28,467 nt of DNA from NCBI GenBank assembly GCA_029940175.1, contig JAOZRM010000005.1:1107-29573 (forward strand), written 5' to 3'. The stretch's first letter is position 1; every line of letters starts with the position of its first letter. The stretch is from Candidatus Sabulitectum sp. (GTDB taxonomy: Bacteria > Fermentibacterota > Fermentibacteria > Fermentibacterales > JCC-6). Positions 16,527 to 23,229 of the stretch are shown here, in pieces. Both the position numbers and the translations under genes were made by a program. The notes below the pieces were generated by a model that did not search any database, was not told the DNA's origin, and was given only the letters and a program-made list of their open reading frames with translations.

Positions 16527-17564
16527 ATGATGACAGATAAGATTAGATTGCTTGTATTTGTTATTATTCTGTCTCTGGCATGCGGAGATGACGCATCCGG
16601 ACCTTCTGATCCCTATGATCTCTGGTATTCACAGCAGAATGAGTCCATAGTTTTTCTCTCAAAAGCCCATTCTTCAGAAGGAGAACTGTATCTTCTGGAT
16701 AAATCCGGAGAGATCACGAGACTTACTTTCAACAACAGGCACGAGAACAATCCTGCAATCTCAGAGGACGGATCTCAGGTTGCTTTTCAGGCCGGTGATC
16801 AATCAGATATGACTACATGGGAGATCTATGTGCTGAATATAGCGTCAGGTGCAGAGACCAGGCTGACTAACAACAGCTTCATCGAAGCACATCCCGACTG
16901 GGGACCAGGTGACAGCCTGCTTGTTTTCAGCTCCTGGCACGATTCCACAGGAGCCCCAACAGGAGCCGCAGATATATTCACAATGCACTCTGACGGAACA
17001 CAGGTGACCAGACTTACAGATTCACCATGGGAGGACAATGATGCGGAATGGTCTCCGGACGGAGCACACATTGCATTCAAATCAAACAGGATAACACAGA
17101 TAGCGGGCAGGGAGGAGATCTATGTGATGAACGCCGATGGTTCTGATCAGACACGACTGACCACGACTTTTGGCTGGCAGTCCGATCATGACCCCAGCTG
17201 GAGTCCTGACAGTAAAACAATCGTATACAGCCACTATAACGGTTCCAGGCAATGGTTCGATGTAGCAGACCCCGCTATTTTTGTGAGCAGCTGGAATGAA
17301 TTGATACCCTGGAATGTTTTCTCTGTAGATCTGCAGGGAAATGCCGAGCAACTCACCGATGTCCCGTATATTGCTGGGCTTCCTGTATTCTCAAATGATG
17401 GAAGCAGTATTCTTTTCCTGCGAATGGATTTCATTTTCGATCAATCAGGAACACTTATCGGTACGGATCACCCTCTTATCCTTATTCCGGAAAGTGGTGG
17501 ATCCGGTCAGCAGTTGATTCCTGATGACGAACACACAGGAACACTGGAATATCACGACTGGTAA
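16527..17564 (+). CDS. TolB-like/PD40 beta-propeller lipoprotein
   Basis: ATG 16527 (or the adjacent ATG 16530) follows GGAAAGG (16512-16518) located in the end of the preceding gene. The 345-residue product has a lipoprotein signal peptide (hydrophobic to LSLAC, lipobox-like, then GDDASGPSDP as a flexible linker). WD40-like PD40 blades recur: SEDGSQVAFQ, GPGDSLLVFSS, SPDGAHIAFKSNR, SPDSKTIVYSHY and FSNDGSSILFLR. These five blades with 'T.lT' connecting strands (ETRLTNN, VTRLTDS, QTRLTTT, AEQLTDV) are those of TolB and related protein-binding propellers. It is probably anchored in the outer or inner membrane facing the periplasm and binds a partner protein; no catalytic site is visible. Its neighbours suggest a link to the FG-GAP protein downstream. 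Confidence 0.87.
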   Translation: MMTDKIRLLVFVIILSLACGDDASGPSDPYDLWYSQQNESIVFLSKAHSSEGELYLLDKSGEITRLTFNNRHENNPAISEDGSQVAFQAGDQSDMTTWEIYVLNIASGAETRLTNNSFIEAHPDWGPGDSLLVFSSWHDSTGAPTGAADIFTMHSDGTQVTRLTDSPWEDNDAEWSPDGAHIAFKSNRITQIAGREEIYVMNADGSDQTRLTTTFGWQSDHDPSWSPDSKTIVYSHYNGSRQWFDVADPAIFVSSWNELIPWNVFSVDLQGNAEQLTDVPYIAGLPVFSNDGSSILFLRMDFIFDQSGTLIGTDHPLILIPESGGSGQQLIPDDEHTGTLEYHDW

Positions 17565-17593
17565 ACACAAAGCTGCAAATTGGAGGGAGTATT

Positions 17594-19399
17594 ATGAAGG
17601 GGAATATCTTAGTTGCATCAATTCTTCTGTCTGTAGCTGTATCTGTGAATGCCCAGGGATTCACTGATATCAACGCAGCAATTACCGGTTTGCATTACAG
17701 CGATGTAGCGTGGGGAGATTATGACAACGATGGTGATCTTGATCTGATAATTGCCGGACTTGACTCCGGAGAGAACGGAGTAACTGAGATATACAGGAAT
17801 GACGGTAATGACACTTTTGTTGGTCTGACTGCTCTTTCCCTTCCCGGTACGTACATCGGGGATATCGCATGGGGCGATTATGACAACGACGAAGACCTGG
17901 ATTTTCTTCTGCAGGGCTACAATAATTCTTCATCATTTACAGCTCTCTACGAGAATCAGGGTTCAGACAATTTTGTGAACTCCGGAATTTCGTTCCCCGG
18001 GCTTGCAGATGGATCGGTGAGCTTTGTGGATTTCAACAACGACGGATACACTGATGTGTTCATGGACGGATTTGACGGGACAGATTTGATTGCTATTCTG
18101 TACGAGAACGATGGAATTGGAGGATTCACAGAAACAACTGTTTCTTTTCATGCCACAATGAAGAGCTGTTATGAGTGGGGAGACTATGACAACGACAGAG
18201 ATCTTGATCTTTTCATAACCGGCCATGACGGTTCTGTTCTTCTTTCAAGACTGTACACCAACAACGGAGACGGGACTTTCTCTCTCTCATCCAATTCATT
18301 TGAAGGTGCCTGGCTGGGTGATGCCACCTGGGGAGACTACAACAGTGACGGTTATCTCGACCTTTTAGTTTCAGGCCACGCAAACAGCGGAAAGATCGTT
18401 GCTCTTTATAAGAATCAGGGGGATGGTACATTTGCTGAAGTCTCAGGCACTGGTCTTGTGGGTGTTTCCCACTGTTCCACCATCTGGGGAGATTACGACA
18501 ATGACGGTGATCTTGATGTATTTATCGGTGGAACTTACGAAAGCAGTCCCAGTTGGATTCGAGTTACCGATGTCTTTATCAACAACGGAGACGATACATT
18601 TACAGAAGCCGGGCTTGTTTTTACAAACGACAGCTACTGGGGAGAATCCGCCTGGGGTGATTATGACAATGACGGAGACCTCGACCTTGTTTGCAGCGGG
18701 TATGATGATGCCGGTGGCAGCCATACCAGGATCTACAGAAACGAGGGAACTGCAAACACCGTTCCCTCTACTCCCGGCAACCTCCAACACACAGTTTCCG
18801 ATTGTGAGATAGTAATGTCCTGGGATTCATCCACAGATGTTGAAACTCCATCTTCGGGACTTTACTACAACGGTTACATTCGCAGTACATCAGGAGATTT
18901 TGTTTGGGCATCCATGGCGGATATTTCTACTGGATACCGAATAATTCCTGCTCTTGGTAATGCAAATCAGAACACTTCCTGGGTCATTGATGATATTCCG
19001 CCGGGGGATTACTTCTGGAGTGTACAGGCGCTGGACAATAATTTTGAAGGGTCTTTGTTTGCAACCGAGGAATCCTTCACAATAGTCGGGCAGGGAATGG
19101 AAGGATCCAGCCAGAACGGAACAACCATTCGGATAGAGAACTTCCCGGATCCTTTTACTTATTCAACTGAGATTTCTCTTAACATGGTTGAATCAGGACA
19201 CACACGAGTTATGGTTTACGGTCTGGATGGAAGACTTGTCAGATTGCTTGCAGATAACTTCCTGACCGGGGGAGTTCATCAGTTGATCTGGGATGGAACT
19301 GATAATTCCGGCAACTCTCCCGGGTCAGGAATCTTTTTCATCAAGCTTGAGGTTAACGGTGGGCAGGCAGTTGTGGAGAAGTGTACGCTGATTAGATAG
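17594..19399 (+). CDS. Secreted FG-GAP/VCBS repeat protein with fibronectin-like segment and T9SS sorting domain
   Basis: ATG 17594 follows GGAGGGAG; only 29 bases separate it from the lipoprotein gene. A signal peptide (MKGNILVASILLSVAVSVNA, cut before QG) leads into seven FG-GAP/VCBS blades of 51-56 residues, each with the calcium loop D-x-D-x-D-G (WGDYDNDGDLDL and variants), together a full seven-bladed integrin-alpha-like propeller. After about residue 390 comes a fibronectin III-like domain (TPGNLQHTVSDCEIVMSW to YFWSVQALDNNFEGS) and a C-terminal FlgD-like T9SS domain (ENFPDPFTYSTEISL, VYGLDGRLVRLL, PGSGIFFIKLEV, ending IR). It is likely a cell-surface, calcium-stabilised adhesion or scaffold protein. 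The NPF motif of the sorting domain is DPF here. Confidence 0.9.
   Translation: MKGNILVASILLSVAVSVNAQGFTDINAAITGLHYSDVAWGDYDNDGDLDLIIAGLDSGENGVTEIYRNDGNDTFVGLTALSLPGTYIGDIAWGDYDNDEDLDFLLQGYNNSSSFTALYENQGSDNFVNSGISFPGLADGSVSFVDFNNDGYTDVFMDGFDGTDLIAILYENDGIGGFTETTVSFHATMKSCYEWGDYDNDRDLDLFITGHDGSVLLSRLYTNNGDGTFSLSSNSFEGAWLGDATWGDYNSDGYLDLLVSGHANSGKIVALYKNQGDGTFAEVSGTGLVGVSHCSTIWGDYDNDGDLDVFIGGTYESSPSWIRVTDVFINNGDDTFTEAGLVFTNDSYWGESAWGDYDNDGDLDLVCSGYDDAGGSHTRIYRNEGTANTVPSTPGNLQHTVSDCEIVMSWDSSTDVETPSSGLYYNGYIRSTSGDFVWASMADISTGYRIIPALGNANQNTSWVIDDIPPGDYFWSVQALDNNFEGSLFATEESFTIVGQGMEGSSQNGTTIRIENFPDPFTYSTEISLNMVESGHTRVMVYGLDGRLVRLLADNFLTGGVHQLIWDGTDNSGNSPGSGIFFIKLEVNGGQAVVEKCTLIR
17711..18691 (+). 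repeat. Seven tandem FG-GAP calcium-loop repeats
   Basis: The coding repeat around TGGGGAGATTATGACAACGA recurs seven times; the first Asp codon of each loop begins at 17717, 17876, 18029, 18182, 18335, 18491 and 18659, giving periods of 153-168 bases. Copies 1, 2, 4, 6 and 7 keep near-identical DNA over about 30 bases, while copies 3 and 5 have Asn/Ser substitutions. Confidence 0.9.
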
Positions 19400-19406
19400 C
19401 AACGTC

Positions 19407-19892
19407 TTACTCAGTTTTTAGCAGAATTTTCTTCATACTCTGTAGTCCGTTATCTTTTTTCTCTCGAAGCTTCCAGCCGTTCTTCAAGTAGAAGGCTATT
19501 GCTCTGTAGTTCTGTTGGTGAACATTCAAGAGGATTGCTTTGCAGCTCCCGCTGGAAGCCAGCTGAACAGTTCTCGCTATGATCAGACCTGAAGCGTCTG
19601 TACCCCGCACTTCGGGAATCAGATAGCAGAACTCAAGGAGAGCATTCTCGGGTTGTTTTTGCATGGGGAAAGCGCTGAGATAGCCAACCGGTTCGTCGTT
19701 AAGGTAAAGAAGAGAAGCAAATTCCTTATTCCTGGACTGTATTCGTCTTACCGCTTCAAAGTAGTATTTCCTTTCACTGGCCACATCCACTTCAGCATCA
19801 GGTATGATCTGTTTCGTCTCAACAAGCCAACCAAGAACAAGCTCAAGATTCTTTTTCTCCTGAAAAGGTCTGAAACCGAATTTACCGCCCAT
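19407..19892 (-). CDS. GNAT-family N-acetyltransferase
   Basis: ATG 19892 follows GAGGAG by 6 bases. The 161-residue protein has the GNAT order: N-terminal alpha/beta region, VGYLSAF central strand, EFCYLIPEVRGTDASGLII (motif A, acetyl-CoA pyrophosphate binding region; the R-x-x-G-x-A/G loop is RGTDASG) and AILLNVHQQNYRAIAFYLKNGWK (motif B). It would acetylate an amine of unknown identity. The Shine-Dalgarno overlaps the end of a purC remnant just upstream, suggesting that the gene once followed a purC copy directly. Its stop lies 7 bases from the stop of the convergent FG-GAP gene, with no hairpin between. Confidence 0.83.
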   Translation of the reverse strand: MGGKFGFRPFQEKKNLELVLGWLVETKQIIPDAEVDVASERKYYFEAVRRIQSRNKEFASLLYLNDEPVGYLSAFPMQKQPENALLEFCYLIPEVRGTDASGLIIARTVQLASSGSCKAILLNVHQQNYRAIAFYLKNGWKLREKKDNGLQSMKKILLKTE

Positions 19893-19897
19893 GTCAT

Positions 19898-20035
19898 CTC
19901 CTCAGATAGATAACTCTTAACAAGGTTCTGTATAGTGTTAATTTCAATCGATTCAATCTCTTCTCTGGTAATCATTTCAAACAGAGCTTCGTATCTTGAA
20001 GAAAGCTTAGTACCTATGTTTGGTGGACAGAACAG
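19898..20035 (-). pseudogene. C-terminal remnant of a second purC (SAICAR synthetase)
   Basis: In one minus-strand frame, behind an in-frame TAG at 20038-20036, the translation contains KLSSRYEALFEMITREEIE and, after six residues, QNLVKSYLS. The C-terminus of the intact purC in this window reads ELSSRYITLFEMITGEEFM and, after six residues, QNLIQAMQSL, at the same spacing. Over about 98 bases the two DNA segments are roughly two-thirds identical by eye, without gaps. The frame has no start or ribosome-binding site, has lost its own stop, and runs into the GNAT gene, so it is a decayed fragment. It lies exactly between the sulfatase-like stop and the GNAT start. Confidence 0.8.
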
Positions 20036-20040
20036 CTACT

Positions 20041-21327
20041 CTATTTAATGTAACCAAGATCCCTGAGAGAATTTTGTATTTCATCAGGGTCCTCTGCAAG
20101 TTGCGGAGAGAAAACTGGTGGTGTAGTCCAGTATGATTCAAGATCAATAACATCTGAAGAATCCAGCGGAAGAGGAATTTGTTCTCCTGGATCATCCGAA
20201 AGGTTATACATTCTGTATTGCTGTTCTTCCATGTCACCTATTGTTTTCCTGTAATCGTGGAGTATGGAGATAAGGTTTCCTGATCTGAGACCACTGGAGG
20301 GAAGAGCCCTGCCTGTAGAGATGTCAGTAAGAAGGCTTACTCCGTCTACTGGTGCTGGAAGATCAATGTCCAGGTAGTCTAGAACGGTGGGCAGAATGTC
20401 TATCTGACCAACTGGTTCTTGTATCACAACTCCTGTTGCAAGCCCGGATCCACTAATTATCAAAGGAACATGAAGAAGCTCCTGGTAAAGAGTATGTCCG
20501 TGGTCAACGCCACCATGCTCAAGAAATTCATCTCCATGATCAGCCACCACTATAACTAACAGGCTGTCTGAAATATTCATTTCTCTAATACCTGCAAAAA
20601 GTCTACCAAGCTGCATATCAGTCCATCGGATTTCACCATCGTACATATCAACAAGATGATCCCTATCCTCCGGATTAAGAATTAGAGTGTGATCGTTCTC
20701 GTCAATCATCCAGGAAGTACCACCGGAGATTCCTGTTTCCGAGTATTCCATATCAAAGGGAGAGGGTGGCGAATAGGGAGCATGAGGATCCATAATATGT
20801 ATCATCAGGAAGAATGAGGAGCCTCCGTTACTCTCCAGCCAGGTTAGAGATTCGTCAACTGTTTCCATTGCTCTTCCGTCGCCATCAGGGTAGAAGCTGT
20901 AGTACTCCATCCCATTGCTGAAGCCAATTGAAGGGCTCAGGAGTGGATTGTTAACAATGCCGGCAGTACTAAAACCCTCACTGGAAAGAATTGTGGCCAG
21001 GGTATTCATAGAGGGGTCAATACGAAATGTTTCTCGTTCTCTGGTAAGAACTCCATGAGATTTTACCGTGAATCCGGAAACAATTGAAGCACAGGCAGGA
21101 AGGGTCCACGGGGCTTGTGCCTGACATCGGCTGAAAACTATTCCCTGACTGCCCAGACTGTCAAGAACAGGAGAGGTTTCTCTGTGATATCCGTAACAGC
21201 TTAGATGATCCGCTCTTACTGCATCAAGAATGATCAGAATGACACTTGGCTTATCTATTTCTCTGCCACAGGAAGAGAATACTAAAATCGTAGTGATAAG
21301 AATGAAAGCAACAATTACTCTGCTCAT
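20041..21327 (-). CDS. Sulfatase/alkaline-phosphatase-superfamily lipoprotein with Thr at the nucleophile position
   Basis: The 428-residue product has a lipoprotein signal (hydrophobic stretch to VFSSC, Cys20). The sulfatase fold follows: metal-ligand strand VILIILDAVRADHLSCYGY (D35, second Asp of the usual DD replaced by Ala), the nucleophile block APWTLPACASIVSG, and the C-terminal metal block VVADHGDEFLEHGGVDHGH. In classic sulfatases the block is C/S-x-P-S-R; here the aligned residue is Thr75, so formylglycine cannot form. Thr is the nucleophile in phosphoglycerol and phosphoethanolamine transferases of the same superfamily, so a phospho- or alkyl-transferase/hydrolase acting on periplasmic glycans or lipids is as likely as a sulfatase. 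No strong Shine-Dalgarno is seen. It is flanked by an intact purC and a purC remnant, which suggests insertion. Confidence 0.82.
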   Translation of the reverse strand: MSRVIVAFILITTILVFSSCGREIDKPSVILIILDAVRADHLSCYGYHRETSPVLDSLGSQGIVFSRCQAQAPWTLPACASIVSGFTVKSHGVLTRERETFRIDPSMNTLATILSSEGFSTAGIVNNPLLSPSIGFSNGMEYYSFYPDGDGRAMETVDESLTWLESNGGSSFFLMIHIMDPHAPYSPPSPFDMEYSETGISGGTSWMIDENDHTLILNPEDRDHLVDMYDGEIRWTDMQLGRLFAGIREMNISDSLLVIVVADHGDEFLEHGGVDHGHTLYQELLHVPLIISGSGLATGVVIQEPVGQIDILPTVLDYLDIDLPAPVDGVSLLTDISTGRALPSSGLRSGNLISILHDYRKTIGDMEEQQYRMYNLSDDPGEQIPLPLDSSDVIDLESYWTTPPVFSPQLAEDPDEIQNSLRDLGYIK

Positions 21328-21498
21328 GTTTATGCTCGTTTTCTATTGCTCAAAAGGTTTGACGGAGGTTGAAAGGAGAAAAATACAAGCACCCCATACT
21401 GAAATATAACATGAAAGATCCAGGAAGAGTTCCATGAATTAGTTTTTTTAACTAAATAGATAATCGGATTTTCTTTCGAGCTTGAGCGATTCATTTGT

Positions 21499-21526
21499 AA
21501 AAGGGCGGGAAGTCTCCCGCCCTTTT
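21499..21526 (-). terminator. Rho-independent terminator of purC
   Basis: AAAAGGGCGGGA (21499-21510) and TCCCGCCCTTTT (21515-21526) form a perfect 12-bp stem with a 4-base loop, 6 bases beyond the purC stop. Reading on the minus strand the stem ends in CCCTTTTAC. It isolates purC from the sulfatase-like gene, which must then have its own promoter in 21328-21498; I cannot identify one. Confidence 0.9.
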
Positions 21527-21531
21527 AACAA

Positions 21532-22494
21532 CTACAGACTTTGCATTGCTTGAATAAGGTTTTGCTCAGGGTCACCTTCAACCGGCATAAATTCTTCACC
21601 GGTGATCATCTCAAAGAGAGTGATGTATCTTGATGAAAGCTCAGTTACCAGGTCTGCCGGAGCCTCAGGAAGCACTTTATCTTCGTAGGGGTTGCAGTTG
21701 TCCTTGAACCAGAGGCGGAGGAATTCCTTGTCGATGTTCTTAGGGTTGAGCCCTGCATCAAGCCTCTCCTGGTAGCTTTCAGCAAGCCAGTAACGAGAGC
21801 TGTCCGGTGTATGGATCTCATCGATTAGAACAATGTTTCCGTTCTCGTCTTTGCCCATTTCATATTTTGTGTCAACCAGGATAAGACCGCGCTCCGCTGC
21901 TGTTCTTACACCGAAAGCAAAGAGCTCCTTTGCGATCCGGGATGCATTGTCCCAGTCTTCCTGCGTCATGAACCCTTCAGATACAATTTCCTCGGGAGTA
22001 ATGGATTCATCATGGACTTCGCTCTTGGTTGTAGGTGTTATCAGTGCCACCGGGAATTTTTCATGTTTTACCATGCCATCAGGAAGAACATTGCCACAGA
22101 TGTTTCTATCACCATTGCTGTAGAGGGTCCAGGCACTGGTGCTACTGCTGCCGGTGAGATAGCCTCTCATGACAAATTCAATTGGAAAAACTTCCATCTT
22201 TTTACCCAGTGTGGCATTTGGATGGGGAATACTGATCACATGGTTGGGTACTATGTGCTCTGTATGTTTGAACCACCAGGCGCTTACTTTGTTCAGAACC
22301 TGGCCCTTGAACGGTACAGAGGCAAGAACACGATCAAAAGCGCTCTGTCTGTCTGTGGTGATAAGAAGGAGCTTGTCACCAAGGTCATAAATGTCTCTTA
22401 CCTTGCCTCGCTTGCACTTTCCTATTCCCAGCTCAGCTGTCTCTGTGAGGCAGTTATTCAGATTTTCTCTGATAAGAGATTCCTTGTTCTTCAT
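21532..22494 (-). CDS. purC: Phosphoribosylaminoimidazole-succinocarboxamide (SAICAR) synthase
   Basis: The start is placed at ATG 22494 (GGAGG 4 bases before) rather than the upstream in-frame ATG at 22560, giving 320 residues, near the usual ~300 of the yeast-ADE1-like form. It catalyses ATP-dependent condensation of CAIR with aspartate in purine synthesis. Seen in order: RGKVRDIYD (30-37, ATP-binding), TTDRQSAFDRVL, FPIEFVMRGYLTGSS, DTKYEMG, IDEIHTPDSSRYW and the C-terminal LSSRYITLFEMITGEEF. No other purine genes are nearby, so it is a stand-alone unit with its own terminator. Divergently oriented to cysC. Confidence 0.95.
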   Translation of the reverse strand: MKNKESLIRENLNNCLTETAELGIGKCKRGKVRDIYDLGDKLLLITTDRQSAFDRVLASVPFKGQVLNKVSAWWFKHTEHIVPNHVISIPHPNATLGKKMEVFPIEFVMRGYLTGSSSTSAWTLYSNGDRNICGNVLPDGMVKHEKFPVALITPTTKSEVHDESITPEEIVSEGFMTQEDWDNASRIAKELFAFGVRTAAERGLILVDTKYEMGKDENGNIVLIDEIHTPDSSRYWLAESYQERLDAGLNPKNIDKEFLRLWFKDNCNPYEDKVLPEAPADLVTELSSRYITLFEMITGEEFMPVEGDPEQNLIQAMQSL

Positions 22495-22611
22495 CTTTCC
22501 TCCAGAAAAAAAAGTTTTGTCTAATTTCATAGCAGTAAAATACAGAATTCGCCCCTTCATTGACCACCTTTGTATATTGCCGGTTCAAACCGTTTTTCAA
22601 AAGGAGAACTT

Positions 22612-23226
22612 ATGACCACAGCAGAAGATAGAAACCTTACCTGGCATGATCATGCCACTGGCAGAAAAGACCTTGAAGAGCTGAACAGCCATCGCGGGGC
22701 AACTGTATGGTTCACCGGGCTTAGCGGATGCGGCAAGTCCACAGTTGCGGACTATGTTTCAAGAATGCTTCATGCAAGAGGTGTACGTACTGCGATACTT
22801 GATGGTGATAATGTAAGGCAGGGCTTGAACAGCGATCTTGGTTTCTCACCTGAGGCCAGAACAGAGAATATCCGCAGGATCGGTGAAGTTGCAAAGCTTT
22901 TCACCAGTTTTGGAATAGTTAACCTTCTTGCATTCATAAGTCCTTATTCTGAAGGCCGGGACAAAGCCAGAGCAATGCAGAGTGATGGAGATTTTGTTGA
23001 GGTTTTTGTTGATGTGCCCCTGGCAATAGCAGAGGAAAGAGACCCCAAGGGTCTGTACAAGAAAGCCAGAGCAGGAATCATTCCTTCATTCACAGGAATC
23101 AGTGCTCCTTACGAGGCTCCTGAAAAACCTGAAGTTCATCTTCACACAGACAAGGAAACCCCTGAGGAATCCGCCGTTCTTGTGATAAAGAAACTTGAGG
23201 AAATGGGTATCGTTCCCGGGAAATAG
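22612..23226 (+). CDS. cysC: Adenylylsulfate (APS) kinase
   Basis: ATG 22612 follows AAGGAG by 5 bases; an upstream in-frame ATG at 22570 has no ribosome-binding site. The 204-residue protein carries P-loop GLSGCGKST (36-44), DGDNVRQGLN (64-73), NIRRIGEVAKLF, FISPYSEGRDKAR (108-120) and DPKGLYKKARAG (144-155), the complete APS kinase set. It phosphorylates adenylyl sulfate to PAPS. The sulfate adenylyltransferase (cysDN or sat) is not in the window; the only co-oriented neighbour is an MFS transporter 3 bases downstream, so it may serve sulfate assimilation or a sulfotransferase. An inverted repeat CGGTT/AACCG lies in its leader (22581-22592). Confidence 0.95.
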   Translation: MTTAEDRNLTWHDHATGRKDLEELNSHRGATVWFTGLSGCGKSTVADYVSRMLHARGVRTAILDGDNVRQGLNSDLGFSPEARTENIRRIGEVAKLFTSFGIVNLLAFISPYSEGRDKARAMQSDGDFVEVFVDVPLAIAEERDPKGLYKKARAGIIPSFTGISAPYEAPEKPEVHLHTDKETPEESAVLVIKKLEEMGIVPGK

Positions 23227-23229
23227 TAA

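Noticed and set aside
18443..18790. 115-residue minus-strand open frame in the FG-GAP gene
   Set aside because: The Val/Ile-rich repeats are the complement of the Asp-rich calcium loops, not a protein.
22495..22560. 22-residue N-terminal extension of PurC
   Set aside because: The GGAGG site fits only the ATG at 22494, and the shorter protein matches the family length.
1798..23226. A sulfation/desulfation system linking the FGE-like protein, the sulfatase-like lipoprotein and APS kinase
   Set aside because: The FGE-like protein lacks one catalytic Cys, the sulfatase-like protein has Thr at the formylglycine site, and the genes are far apart in separate operons.
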